Source of the DNA: Bacillota bacterium
Lineage (GTDB): Bacteria; Bacillota; UBA994; UBA5500
Reading direction: 5' to 3'
NCBI GenBank assembly: GCA_029781045.1
Contig: JAKOXL010000035.1
Coordinates: 1-47,628 of the forward strand
Length of the DNA: 47,628 nt
Part shown: positions 35,456 through 44,673 of the stretch, in pieces
Layout: the number at the start of each line of letters is the position of its first letter
Numbering within the stretch: position 1 is the first letter of the stretch
The notes under the pieces: model-generated
The model's input: only the letters and a program-made list of their open reading frames with translations
The model's database searches: none
Told to the model about the DNA's origin: nothing
Made by a program: the position numbers and the translations under genes

Positions 35456-37465
35456 CTATCTGCAAAGTCTATGATACTCTTCGATTTGCATTTCGGTACC
35501 TAGAACAAAGTGTCCCGGCACTATCTCTTGCCAGAGCAGCTCCGCGCCCGGTCTTTCATGCTCTTTCGGGTCATAGACGATGAGTTGCTTGTTGCGCTCC
35601 AGCTCGGGGTCGGGATGGGGAACGGCCGACAGAAGGGCTTTAGTGTAGGGGTGCAAAGGATTGCGGAATAGTTCTTCCGTTTCCGCCAGTTCCACAATCC
35701 GTCCCGCACGAATAACCGCTATCCGGTCAGAGATGAAACGCACCACCGATAGGTCATGGGAGATGAAGAGATAGGTTAAGTCCCGCTTGGCTTTCAGGTC
35801 ATTCAGTAGATTCAACACCTGGGCACGAATCGAAACATCAAGGGCAGAAACTGGCTCGTCGGCCACGATGAACTCGGGCTCCATGATCAAAGCACGGGCC
35901 ACACCGATCCGTTGCCGCTGTCCGCCGGAGAACTCGTGGGGGAAACGGGACGCAAACTCGGGCAGCAGGCCCACCTCCCGCAGCGCCTGATGCACTTTGT
36001 GCTGCAGATCCTTCGCATCCTTGTAGAGACGATGATTGAGGAGACCCTCGGCCACAATATAATCCACCTTGGCCCGCTCGTTTAATGAAGCCATTGGATC
36101 CTGGAAGATCATCTGGCAGCCGCGAATGACCTCCATATCCAGCTCTTTCGAGATCTTGCCGTCAATGCGCCGGCCCTTAAACAGTATTTGACCGGAGGAT
36201 ATGGGATTGATTCGCAGAAGGGCGCGCCCAATGGTGGTCTTGCCGGAACCGCTCTCTCCTACAAGGGCGAAAGTCTCACCCCGGTAAATCTCAAAGCTAA
36301 CCTGATCAACTGCTACGAACTTCCTGCGACCGCTGCCGAAGGTAACCTGCAGATCTTTGACCTGTATGAGAGGCTCCCGGAAGGGGTCCTCATGGGGCCT
36401 CTTGGCGGCAGTCGCGGTAGCTGCACTTTCTCTCGTAGCCTGTTGTACCAAGCGCCTAATCGATTCGGGTTTTTCAATCTTGGGCGCCCTGGGGTCCAAG
36501 TACCAGGTCTTAGCTTTGTGGGTGGGAGAAACCTCAAAGAATGGCGGCTCCTCAATATAGTCAATGACTAAAGCCCGTCTATTACGGGGAGCAAAGGCAT
36601 CGCCCCTAATCTTGGTAAACAAATTGGGCGGGGTACCATCGATGGCTGGCAACTTCTCCCCTTTCACTCCCAACTGAGGCAAAGCACCCAGCAGGGCCCA
36701 AGTATAGGGATGCCAGGAATCATAGAAGATCTCCTTGACGGTGCCAATCTCAATAATCTGCCCAGCATACATCACTGCTACCCGATCGGCCACATTAGCA
36801 ACCACGCCTAAGTCGTGGGTGATATAGATAATGGTCATCTTCAGCTCTTTTTGCAGGTTACGAATCAGATCCAAGATTTGAGCCTGAATAGTGACATCCA
36901 ATGCGGTCGTCGGTTCATCGCAGATAAGGATCTGGGGTTTACAGGCCACAGCCATAGCGATGACCGCCCTCTGCCGCATGCCGCCGGAAAACTCGTGGGG
37001 ATACTGACTGTAGCGCAGGGCAGGGTTGGGAATGCCCACCAAATCCAGGAGGCGAATGGCCTCCTCTCGCGCCGCTCTGCCCCTCAGGCCCTGATGCAAT
37101 TCGACTGCTTCCTGTATTTGTATGCCCACCCGTTTTAGAGGGTTAAGTGAAGTCAAGGGATCCTGCATAACCATGGCAATTTTCTTGCCGCGGATTTGCA
37201 GCCATTCCTTCTCTGTTCTTAGTTTTACCAGGTCTTTACCATCAAACATGATGGAGCCGTTGGTAATGCGGCCGTTGTTGTCGAGCATGCCAACAAAGCA
37301 TTTGGTAAACACGGTCTTGCCGCAACCCGACTCACCAACTATAGCCAAGGTTTCTTCTGGATAGACATCTAGGGAAGTATTACGTACTGCCGTTAACGTT
37401 TGCCCCCGTAGGGTGAACTGTACCTCCACATTGCGGGCGGAAAGAATAGGTTCCCTCTTCTCCAT
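35456..37465 (-). CDS. Oligopeptide ABC ATPase, AmiE-AmiF fusion
   Basis: A 669-residue protein with two complete ATPase domains. The first half has Walker [11 protein letters not shown] near residue 46, signature [10 protein letters not shown] near 170 and Walker [12 protein letters not shown]. It ends in [20 protein letters not shown] and the [11 protein letters not shown] tail typical of AmiE/OppD; this half lacks the cysteine cluster seen in the Dpp ATPases. A linker of about 50 residues leads to the second half with Walker [24 protein letters not shown] and [12 protein letters not shown], the AmiF/OppF type. AmiE and AmiF are separate in streptococci, so this is a fusion. ATG at 37465 has AAAGGAGG 8 bases upstream. 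It is the last gene of the operon. Confidence 0.94.
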   Translation of the reverse strand: MEKREPILSARNVEVQFTLRGQTLTAVRNTSLDVYPEETLAIVGESGCGKTVFTKCFVGMLDNNGRITNGSIMFDGKDLVKLRTEKEWLQIRGKKIAMVMQDPLTSLNPLKRVGIQIQEAVELHQGLRGRAAREEAIRLLDLVGIPNPALRYSQYPHEFSGGMRQRAVIAMAVACKPQILICDEPTTALDVTIQAQILDLIRNLQKELKMTIIYITHDLGVVANVADRVAVMYAGQIIEIGTVKEIFYDSWHPYTWALLGALPQLGVKGEKLPAIDGTPPNLFTKIRGDAFAPRNRRALVIDYIEEPPFFEVSPTHKAKTWYLDPRAPKIEKPESIRRLVQQATRESAATATAAKRPHEDPFREPLIQVKDLQVTFGSGRRKFVAVDQVSFEIYRGETFALVGESGSGKTTIGRALLRINPISSGQILFKGRRIDGKISKELDMEVIRGCQMIFQDPMASLNERAKVDYIVAEGLLNHRLYKDAKDLQHKVHQALREVGLLPEFASRFPHEFSGGQRQRIGVARALIMEPEFIVADEPVSALDVSIRAQVLNLLNDLKAKRDLTYLFISHDLSVVRFISDRIAVIRAGRIVELAETEELFRNPLHPYTKALLSAVPHPDPELERNKQLIVYDPKEHERPGAELLWQEIVPGHFVLGTEMQIEEYHRLCR

Positions 37466-37479
37466 ATTCTCCGCCTCCT

Positions 37480-38442
37480 TTATACATGGTTCCTCGGATC
37501 GCACGCGTCGGCAAAGGCATTACCAACCAAATAGAAGGTAACGGTAATTAACGACACGTTGATCGCCGGGAAAATCAGCAAGTATGGGAAGTCTAAGAAA
37601 TAGTTTCGAGCATTACGCAGCAAGATTCCTAGTGATGGGGTCTCCACACCCAAACCGAGGCCCAAATAGGATAATGTGGTTTCATACCCTATGGCACCGG
37701 GGATACTGAGCGCCAGACGCAAGATGATGACACTCGTAAGGTAGGGCAGGATATTACGGGTTAGAATGCGGCTCATAGGCGTGCCCAGACAACGGGAGGC
37801 GAGGTTGTATTCCCGGTCACGGTACATCAACACTAGATTACGCACGTGGCGCGCTGGCTGCATCCAGCCAAACAAGATTAGCGTGCCAACAAGAATCCAG
37901 AAACTCTGGCCAACCATCAGAGCCACCAGAGTCATATAGATGATGGTCGGAACGTGGATGAGAATGTTGTAAATCTCGGTCAGAAGGCGGTCAAGTTTGC
38001 GCACGTATCCCCAAACCAGACCGATTATCACGCCCAGACCTATCTCTCCCATGGCTACCAGAATGGACAGTTTAATCGAGGTCTGGGTCGCGTACCAGAC
38101 TTGGCACCAGTAGTCACGGCCCAGATTGTCCGTCCCAAACCAATACTCGCTATTGGGGCGAATAAAGACCTTCGTGCTATCGGGCTTGATCTCGTTGTAT
38201 TGGTACTTACCAATAGGCCCGGCAATGAAAGTAAACAGGAACAGGAGGATGAACACGCAACTCATAAAAACGGCGGTTCTTCTCTTGATGAAGTTCTGCC
38301 AGACCGATCGCCAATAGGAGTACTCGGAGTAACCGATTTCTTCTGCGGCCTCCGCTCTATACTCAACAAAGGAGAACAACTGCGACGTATCGAGGGTACT
38401 GACATCAACCTGTGAAATATCAACGAGATTGCTGCTCGTCAT
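37480..38442 (-). CDS. Oligopeptide ABC permease, AmiD/OppC type
   Basis: A 320-residue permease of the Ami/Opp oligopeptide importer. A cytosolic N-terminus (about 50 residues) precedes the first helix. [20 protein letters not shown] near residue 107 is the OppC motif, [19 protein letters not shown] near 210 the EAA loop, and six helices in all are predicted. The N-terminal extension and domain order match AmiD-like proteins. The ATG has AAGGAGGG upstream and overlaps the partner permease gene by 4 bases, indicating tight co-expression with it and the fused ATPase. Confidence 0.93.
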   Translation of the reverse strand: MTSSNLVDISQVDVSTLDTSQLFSFVEYRAEAAEEIGYSEYSYWRSVWQNFIKRRTAVFMSCVFILLFLFTFIAGPIGKYQYNEIKPDSTKVFIRPNSEYWFGTDNLGRDYWCQVWYATQTSIKLSILVAMGEIGLGVIIGLVWGYVRKLDRLLTEIYNILIHVPTIIYMTLVALMVGQSFWILVGTLILFGWMQPARHVRNLVLMYRDREYNLASRCLGTPMSRILTRNILPYLTSVIILRLALSIPGAIGYETTLSYLGLGLGVETPSLGILLRNARNYFLDFPYLLIFPAINVSLITVTFYLVGNAFADACDPRNHV

Positions 38443-39389
38443 CGCGTGCCCTCCTTCTCAGTCAGCAGAATGCGGGGATCAAGAGCTACCATTAGTACAT
38501 CTCCAAGGAATAGCCCGACCACACCCATAGCGGTATACATCATGACCAAGGCTTGCACCAGATTTAGGTCGTAGCGAAGAATGGAATCGGTGAGCAACGA
38601 ACCCAAGCCGGGTACAGAGAAGAAGCGCTCCACCAGGAGGGAACCACCCGTGACCAACAATACCGACTGAGGTAGGTATTGGGCCAATGGTACAAAGGCA
38701 TTTTTCAACACGTGCTTGTACAGCACGCTCCTGGTGGACATACCTTTAAGCTTAGCCAAGCGAATGTAGTCCTTATTGAGTTCATCTACCATATAGCGCC
38801 TCGTCCACACCATATAGCCGGCCACTGAACTCAAACTCAGGCAAACCACCGGTAGGATGCTGGATCTAACAACATCTCGCGTTGAATACATGGATGGCAG
38901 ATTTAGCATCCGCGACCCTAGTATTAAAATCAGCGAGTAGGATACCAGGGCTGGCACAGCCCGCACGAAAACCGTGTAGGCTGTGCCAACATGATCCCAA
39001 AATCCTCCCTTGTTCATCGCTTGCACCACGCCATAAGCCACTCCTGCAACCACAGCAATGGCCAGCGAAATCCAACCTAGCCGCATAGAAATATAGATTT
39101 TGCTCCCAATAACCTGTGTAACCGGGACACTGTTTTGAATGCGCCGAGAAGTTCCCAGATCAAGACGAGCCAGTTGCCTATAGTAACGGCCAAGTTGTAC
39201 TAAAGGGGGATCCAGCAAGCCTGCTGCCCGTAGTTGGTCATCCAACTGTTCACGGGTAAGCTTCATAAGCTGCTCTTCCGTGAAGTAATAGTCGGTGGGC
39301 AGCATGCGTAACAGCAAAAACACGATGGTTACCACGATTAGAACAGTGATGAAGGACTGGAGAAGTCGCTTAATCGTGTATTTTAGCAT
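38439..39389 (-). CDS. Oligopeptide ABC permease, AmiC/OppB type
   Basis: A 316-residue permease with an N-terminal helix, an extracytoplasmic loop (LDDQLRAAGLLDPPLVQLGR near 50) and five more helices. LNKDYIRLAKLKGMSTRSVL near 205 is the EAA loop. The C-terminus (ERFFSVPGLGSLLTDSILRY) is the OppB/DppB type. It lies 5 bases after the binding-protein gene, with a weak ribosome site, and overlaps the next gene. It forms the membrane channel with the AmiD-type partner. Confidence 0.93.
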   Translation of the reverse strand: MLKYTIKRLLQSFITVLIVVTIVFLLLRMLPTDYYFTEEQLMKLTREQLDDQLRAAGLLDPPLVQLGRYYRQLARLDLGTSRRIQNSVPVTQVIGSKIYISMRLGWISLAIAVVAGVAYGVVQAMNKGGFWDHVGTAYTVFVRAVPALVSYSLILILGSRMLNLPSMYSTRDVVRSSILPVVCLSLSSVAGYMVWTRRYMVDELNKDYIRLAKLKGMSTRSVLYKHVLKNAFVPLAQYLPQSVLLVTGGSLLVERFFSVPGLGSLLTDSILRYDLNLVQALVMMYTAMGVVGLFLGDVLMVALDPRILLTEKEGTR

Positions 39390-39394
39390 GGGTT

Positions 39395-41326
39395 TTACTT
39401 ACCGCCTTTGCCTGCCTCGTAGGCCCGTGCAAACTCCTCATATTGTTCCGTAGTGTAGAGTTCAGTGCTGGTCTCGCGGTTGACATAACGAGCCGCATGC
39501 CCACCGTAGGCGCAGTAGATAGCGGAGTAGGCATTCATATGGGTCAACTGCCAAGGAATGTTGTAGTACAGCGGTATGGTCAAAGCGTTTTCCAGAGCGT
39601 AAGCTTCCGCATCAGCAAAGGCTTCATAGCGTTTATCCAAATCGTCGGTGATGGCATTGGCCTCAAGGACTAAGCGGGTGAACTCCTTAAATACCGCCTT
39701 GAACTCGGGATCGGTGATGTTGTTGGCGTTAGTAGTCGTAGTAGCATAGTAAGCATTGTCGTCGTCTATGATTATCTGTCCGAGGAAGTTAATGGGATCG
39801 CCGAAGTCTGCACCCCAACCACTGATGCTGAAGGACTGTAATTGCGGGTTGCGTACTTCTTGAGCAAAGGAAGACACATAGGTCTTGATGTTGAATTTGA
39901 TATAGTCTGTACCCAGGCATCCTTCTAGGACGTTCTTCATAACGGTGGCCGAGTCTAGAGCCGTCTGGTTACTGCCGGCAATGTAGTAGTCAATCTCTAC
40001 AGGGAAGGTGACACCCTTAGCTGTTAACTCCTCCATTGCCTGTTGTTTCAACTGGGCAGCCTTTTCTGCATCGTACCGCACATATTTCTCCAAGCTGGGC
40101 CGCATACCAATACGATCCATTACCAGATCGGTATAATCACGGCCATCAGAAGTGGTAACCAGATTGAATGAGGTGAAGCAGAGGTTGGTTGTCTTCAATG
40201 GATTGATGGCGTTGACGCGGCGGAGATAGTCGGTCCAGTCCACACCATAGTACAAGGACTTACGGAAGGCGGCATTAGCAATGGCCGTGTTCCAGTTGGT
40301 ATCAGGCTTACCATCGGGAAGTCTCTTATCGAAGTTCATATGGATCTGGTAGGAATACTTGGACGGACGAGCTTCCACCAGGTTCTTGTGATACTTATGG
40401 TTTGGATCGCGATAGATGGTCTGCAGGTTAGCCTCCGTCAGTGTGATCGCATGTAATTCACCATTTTGGAACATCTGGAAAGCGTTATCAGTGGACTCAA
40501 CCATCTTGATGGTAACGGTATTGAAGAGCTTAGCCGATTTGTCCCAGTACAGCGGGTTCTTGGTGAGCACTTTTTCGTTGCCAGGCACGAAATGGGTGAT
40601 AGTGTAAGGCCCATTGTACCAAAGCTTGTCGTAGGTGATAGCGCGGTAGCCATCTACTCCCACTTCTTTCAGAAACTCACCGGAAATCGGATAGAGACAG
40701 TTATAAACGGTTACCGTCTGGAAGTATGGATACTTGTCAATACACTCAAATTTAAGCGTATAGTCATCGGGTGCTTCGATGCCAACCATTTCTTTGAACT
40801 TAGTGAGGTCCAGGTTCTTGGCCTCTTCGCCTAGCTGTTTGGTATACTCATAGTACTCTTTGGCACCCTTGATTAGCTGATTGGGCATGGAAGTGTTGAT
40901 AGCATCATTCTTAGCAAAGTTCAAGACCCACTCCAGGCCCCAGAGGAAGTCTTCAGCTACGACTTCTCCCTTTTTGTTACCCTGATAATCTACCCACGGT
41001 ACGCCTTTGCGCAGATAGAAGGTCCAAGTCTTGCCACCATCGGGGGTCTCCCATCTTTCAGCAATGCAGGGAATTAAGTTACCATAGGGATCGTTAGTGG
41101 TCAGTCCGTCAAAGCAGTTGTTGAGGACATCAAGTTCCTTAGCATTTTGAGAGTACTGGAAGTTGAACGTTTCCATTTCCGACGCTATGGTCTGATAGGT
41201 CACCCAGTCGGTAATCTCACCAGCCACTTTACCGCCATCGGTTTCTTTGGGCCCGCAGGCGGTTAGCCCCCCAACCACCAGCAACAGCGACAGTATGATT
41301 GCCATTGCCCTGCTAAACTTCTTCAC
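39395..41326 (-). CDS. Oligopeptide-binding lipoprotein (AmiA/OppA family)
   Basis: A 643-residue family 5 substrate-binding protein, longer than the DppA-type protein at 6649 and close to AmiA/AliA length. The lipoprotein signal (KKFSRAM, hydrophobic core, LTAC with Cys24) is followed by GPKETDGG. Typical motifs are TWTFYLRKGVPWVDYQGNKK near residue 100 and FSISGWGADFGDPINFLGQ near 510. It binds extracellular oligopeptides for import. The start is GTG at 41326 with GAGG 7 bases upstream. It is the first gene of the Ami-type operon and is divergent from sfsA. Confidence 0.93.
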   Translation of the reverse strand: MKKFSRAMAIILSLLLVVGGLTACGPKETDGGKVAGEITDWVTYQTIASEMETFNFQYSQNAKELDVLNNCFDGLTTNDPYGNLIPCIAERWETPDGGKTWTFYLRKGVPWVDYQGNKKGEVVAEDFLWGLEWVLNFAKNDAINTSMPNQLIKGAKEYYEYTKQLGEEAKNLDLTKFKEMVGIEAPDDYTLKFECIDKYPYFQTVTVYNCLYPISGEFLKEVGVDGYRAITYDKLWYNGPYTITHFVPGNEKVLTKNPLYWDKSAKLFNTVTIKMVESTDNAFQMFQNGELHAITLTEANLQTIYRDPNHKYHKNLVEARPSKYSYQIHMNFDKRLPDGKPDTNWNTAIANAAFRKSLYYGVDWTDYLRRVNAINPLKTTNLCFTSFNLVTTSDGRDYTDLVMDRIGMRPSLEKYVRYDAEKAAQLKQQAMEELTAKGVTFPVEIDYYIAGSNQTALDSATVMKNVLEGCLGTDYIKFNIKTYVSSFAQEVRNPQLQSFSISGWGADFGDPINFLGQIIIDDDNAYYATTTTNANNITDPEFKAVFKEFTRLVLEANAITDDLDKRYEAFADAEAYALENALTIPLYYNIPWQLTHMNAYSAIYCAYGGHAARYVNRETSTELYTTEQYEEFARAYEAGKGGK

Positions 41327-41391
41327 TAAAAATCCTCATATATAATGGCCTTAGATATGGTTAAAATAAGGAGCTCAGAAAGGAATAGAAG

Positions 41392-42105
41392 ATGATTGCA
41401 ATACCCAACTCCTTTTACAAGGAACTGACTTTAGCCCAATTTCAACGTCGTCTGCATCGCTTTGCCGCCGAAGTAGAATTAAACGGCCAGCAGGAGGTTG
41501 TCCACATCCCCAACTCGGGACGACTTAGCGAACTGCTTTTTCCCGGCAACCGGGTGGGGCTGCATTTTGAAGGCCATGCCCAGAGGAAAACCCGGTACAC
41601 CCTGGTTGCAGCTCAGACGGCCGCCGGCTGGAGCTTTATCGATTCCCGCTTGCCTAATCGGATTCTGGCCAGGCACTGGCAGGACCTGCCACGCCTTAAG
41701 GCTTTCACGGAAGCACATCCGGAGACAACTTTCGGTGCTAGCCGCTTTGACTTAGGATTGCGAACACAGGACCCATCTCAATGGGCTCTCTTAGAAGCAA
41801 AGTGCGTTACCCTAGTAAAAAATGGCACCGGTTTGTTTCCCGATGCGCCTACAGAGCGGGGAAGAAAGCATTTACAGGAACTGATTCATGCTGTCGAGCG
41901 GGGCCAGCGGGCCTTTGTTATCTATTTCTTGCAGCATCCGGAAGGAGTAAGGGTTATGGCCAATCGGGAAACCGATCCCCAGTTTGCCGAGTTGATGGCC
42001 CAAGCTCAAGGTAATGGAGTGGAGTTTTTTGCCTACCGGGTAAATCCGGAGAAGTCTACCGTGCAATTGACATCGGTTCCTGTAGTGATTCCTCATGAGG
42101 AGTAA
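41392..42105 (+). CDS. sfsA: SfsA, sugar fermentation stimulation protein homologue
   Basis: A 237-residue SfsA protein. The conserved VHIPNSGRLSELLFPG segment near residue 35, FDLGL near 117, and LLEAKCVTLVKNGTGLFPD followed by APTERGRKHLQEL near 130-165 are diagnostic. SfsA was found as a factor that stimulates maltose metabolism in E. coli and may bind DNA, but its biochemical role is unsettled. The ATG follows GAAAGGAATAGAAG. It is divergent from the oligopeptide-binding protein gene with only 65 bases between them, so promoters probably overlap. Confidence 0.94.
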   Translation: MIAIPNSFYKELTLAQFQRRLHRFAAEVELNGQQEVVHIPNSGRLSELLFPGNRVGLHFEGHAQRKTRYTLVAAQTAAGWSFIDSRLPNRILARHWQDLPRLKAFTEAHPETTFGASRFDLGLRTQDPSQWALLEAKCVTLVKNGTGLFPDAPTERGRKHLQELIHAVERGQRAFVIYFLQHPEGVRVMANRETDPQFAELMAQAQGNGVEFFAYRVNPEKSTVQLTSVPVVIPHEE

Positions 42106-42338
42106 AAAAGGTCGTCGCATTAGGCGCTGTAGCATCCGGGAGTTTCGTTGTGGGGACGCCCCACAAAACAACTTGAGCCGAGGAGCTCTGCTAGAGCACT
42201 GGCTGACGCCAACTGTGCTTACGCAGACCCCCTCGGCTCTCGCAACCGGGAGCACCTCGTACCGTGAGCAGGGCCGCTGGCCAGACACACAGAAGTTAGC
42301 CACAGGCACTGTAGTCTGATCACGGCCCGCAAACAGCA
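42106..42338 (+). other. Structured stretch after sfsA, candidate RNA
   Basis: This 230-bp stretch holds nested inverted repeats. TTGTGGGG-ACG-CCCCACAA is a perfect hairpin near 42148-42166. GAGCCGAG and CTCGGCTC (about 42175 and 42231) enclose three short hairpins: GCTC/GAGC, TGGC/GCCA and TGC/GCA. GGGCCG and CGGCCC (42271 and 42323) enclose a further partly paired arm with CAGAC/GTCTG. A strong terminator follows at 42339. No good ORF or family match was seen. It could be a long 3' UTR, a small RNA or a decayed element. Confidence 0.4.
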
Positions 42339-42375
42339 AGAGCTGTCGCAGAACCTGTTGCGACAGCTCTTTTTA
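42339..42375 (+). terminator. Strong intrinsic terminator after sfsA
   Basis: AGAGCTGTCGCA (42339-42350) pairs perfectly with TGCGACAGCTCT (42359-42370), followed by TTTTTATT on the plus strand. Confidence 0.92.
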
Positions 42376-42398
42376 TTACCCTATACCCCTTCCAGATG

Positions 42399-42914
42399 TT
42401 AAATCACCTTACAGCCTAGCGTTTTTTCCGCCTCTTGCAGGGCGAAATCATGGGCAGCTTGATCAAAGGATGCAACGCCCTCCCGGTATATGTTCACTTT
42501 GTATCCTAAGTTGCGGGCATCGGCTGCCGTATACAGGACACAAATGTTGGTGCAGACTCCCACCAGGTATAGCTCGTTAACCCCTCGCTCGCGGAGAGAA
42601 ATGTCCAGGTCAGTACCGAAGAAGGCCGAGTAGCGGCGTTTTTTAACTACCTTGTCTCCCGGGGCAATATCAATTCCGCCAACGATATCGCTTCCCGAAG
42701 TGCCGGCTATGCAATGGGGCTGGAACATATCAAACTCACTGTCATCCTCTTCATGGGAATCACAGATGAATATGATAGGCGCCCCGTCCTGTCTAAACTC
42801 TTGTACCTTCTGGTTGATAAAGGGAATCAGCTCTTCCCCACTGGGGCCCACATACAAGGCCCCTTCCTGGTCAATAAAGTCTTCCAACATATCAATAACG
42901 AGTAACGCCTTCAT
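42399..42914 (-). CDS. Nicotinamidase-like cysteine hydrolase
   Basis: A 171-residue isochorismatase/nicotinamidase superfamily enzyme. The catalytic triad is visible: D8 (VIDMLEDF), K91 or K92 (VVKKRRYSAFFGTDLD) and C125 (VGVCTNICVLYTA). D52, H54 and H68 (CDSHEEDD, PHCIAGTSG) fit the metal site of nicotinamidases. It most likely converts nicotinamide to nicotinate in NAD salvage; a related amidase is possible. ATG at 42914 has AGGAGGG 7 bases upstream, whereas two TTG codons just before it are less likely starts. Confidence 0.87.
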   Translation of the reverse strand: MKALLVIDMLEDFIDQEGALYVGPSGEELIPFINQKVQEFRQDGAPIIFICDSHEEDDSEFDMFQPHCIAGTSGSDIVGGIDIAPGDKVVKKRRYSAFFGTDLDISLRERGVNELYLVGVCTNICVLYTAADARNLGYKVNIYREGVASFDQAAHDFALQEAEKTLGCKVI

Positions 42915-43000
42915 CAACAAACCCTCCTATGCAATTTTCTTCTCAGTGGCTTACTCTAAATATGTCCTCTCGGCATTGCCAAGTTACATAGCAAGACCAA

Positions 43001-43291
43001 TCATGTTCCCGCCCGCCTCCATAGAAACCACCCTATACCAGCAAGCTGCAAGACAATAATTGCGGGGATACCAAACATAAACTTGGCATGTCTAGTCTTA
43101 TGATGAATAAGACGCATGGTTGTGAGCATGGCAATAGAACCACCCAGCAACGCGACTAATAGCAACGTCTTCTCCTTAATGCGCCACGCACCCCGCCTAG
43201 AGGCGCGTTTGTCGTACAAAACCAGGCCAATGGCCCATAGGCTTACGGCAAGAAAATAACACAGGCCAAAGAATAGTAGATAATCGGGCAT
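43001..43291 (-). CDS. DUF1294 family small membrane protein
   Basis: A 96-residue membrane protein with four hydrophobic segments. DKRASRRGAWRIKEKTLL near residue 27, LLGGSIAML, and IHHKTRHAKFMFGIP near 62-76 match the DUF1294 pattern (DK..A..WRI.E, GG, HKT.H..F). The function of this family is not established; it is often a stand-alone membrane gene. The start has AAGGTG upstream. The neighbours (nicotinamidase-like and SDR) give no clear hint. Confidence 0.86.
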   Translation of the reverse strand: MPDYLLFFGLCYFLAVSLWAIGLVLYDKRASRRGAWRIKEKTLLLVALLGGSIAMLTTMRLIHHKTRHAKFMFGIPAIIVLQLAGIGWFLWRRAGT

Positions 43292-43383
43292 TCGTTACAC
43301 CTTCTTTGTATCGCGTCGGCAGATATTAAGCTCCACAAGCCCTCACGTCCAATGAACCGAGTTGCAGCCTTGCTCACTAAAAC

Positions 43384-44178
43384 CTAGTTTACCATGGAGT
43401 CGGTCAGCTGCCAGCCGTGATCCCCATGATAAATCATGAGCTTCGACATGCCCCCGTCCACATTGATGTTCTGCCCCGTAATGAAATCCGCTTGTTGACT
43501 ACATAGGAACAGTGCTAAATGCGCTATGTCATATGGTACACCAACGCGGCCCGAGGGGTGCTGACTGGCGTCGGGCCCTTCCCACTGGGGCACAGGGCGT
43601 TCATCGTGGAAGGCGGCTGTTTCAATCCAGCCGGGACTAATGCTGTTTACCCTGGCTTTACCGCTGAGACTGATGGCCAATGCATGGGTCAAAGCAACAA
43701 TTCCACCCTTGGCTGCGCTATAACTCTCCGTATCGGGTTGAGACTGGAAGGCCCGGGTTGAGGCGATATTGACAATAGATGCCCCTTTAGCCAGATGCTC
43801 CCGCAAGAGATACGTTAAATAATAGGGGGCAACCACCCCTACCTTGAGAACTTGATTGAACTGCTCGTAGGAACACCCACTGAGGATGCCCCCATTGCTA
43901 AAACAGGCATTGTTCATGATAAAATGCACCTGGCCAAATCGCTCTATCACCTGGCCAGCAAACTCGGTCAGTACCGCTTCTGAGCCCACATCGCCACAGC
44001 AAAAATAATGCTCATCAGGGCGAGGCAGCCTAGCCAGTAACCGCGATCCGGCCTTCTGGTCAAGGTCGATAAAAGCCACACGGCAACCCGCATTAGCAAA
44101 CACCTCAACCAGACAACGACCGATGCCATTGGCACCACCGGTGACGATGCACACCTTATCCCTATAATACTCTTTCAC
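43384..44178 (-). CDS. Short-chain dehydrogenase/reductase (SDR)
   Basis: A 264-residue classical SDR. TGGANGIG at 13-20 binds the dinucleotide, NNAC at 89-92 is a variant of NNAG, and the catalytic residues are S140 (NIAS), Y153 and K157 (YSAAK). D39 after the second strand (FIDLDQ) favours NAD over NADP. The C-terminus has TGQNINVDGGMS as in many family members. The substrate is unknown. The start is GTG at 44178 with AAGGAGGGG upstream. No operon partner is evident. Confidence 0.92.
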   Translation of the reverse strand: MKEYYRDKVCIVTGGANGIGRCLVEVFANAGCRVAFIDLDQKAGSRLLARLPRPDEHYFCCGDVGSEAVLTEFAGQVIERFGQVHFIMNNACFSNGGILSGCSYEQFNQVLKVGVVAPYYLTYLLREHLAKGASIVNIASTRAFQSQPDTESYSAAKGGIVALTHALAISLSGKARVNSISPGWIETAAFHDERPVPQWEGPDASQHPSGRVGVPYDIAHLALFLCSQQADFITGQNINVDGGMSKLMIYHGDHGWQLTDSMVN

Positions 44179-44673
44179 CCCATCCCCTCCTTCTCATCTG
44201 GTGCTACTTTAGTTCGCGGTAATAGAAAGACTATCCTTCTGCTTTATGAACTGCACAACTCCATCGCCGTGAAGGATAAGCAATAGAAACGAACTTAAGA
44301 GGAGAGAGCACTGGTTCTTCTCCAGGGTTGGGGAATGAAATGCGCATCCCGTTTGAACTCGGATGCAGCCCTTTAGCCATCACCCGCACGCCGCCTCAAA
44401 TAGTTCTTCTTTATATTTCGTCGTGGCTGCCCTGAGCGCGGGGCTAGGGCGGTTCCCGATATCGCTATCCCGTCAGTTCTATATGTCCTGTCTACGAGCA
44501 TACTCGGTTATAGGTTAAGCTCTTTCTATCAGTTCATCTTCGACGGGGTGGTCAAACGGCTGCTTGTTTTTCCTGGCTTGCTCCCCTTTCCATGGGTTTG
44601 ATCAAATGCGGGGAAGGGATAAGCGAACTGGTGGTGAACTTGTGAACCAAGCACAGAACATGGGGGGAGCATA
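44179..44673. other. Long intergenic region without supported gene
   Basis: Nearly 500 bases between the SDR and an unknown membrane protein gene. Neither strand has a protein-like frame with a ribosome site. No convincing consensus promoter, terminator or RNA gene was seen. Local GC-rich patches (near 44430-44460) show no clear palindromes. Confidence 0.55.

Noticed and set aside
42175-42240. A tRNA gene in the cloverleaf-like fold after sfsA
   Set aside because: There is no TTC loop, no proper anticodon stem and the D arm is too short; kept only as a structured stretch.
41872-42339. A minus-strand open frame opposite the sfsA end
   Set aside because: It is antisense to a firm gene, and its sequence is not protein-like.
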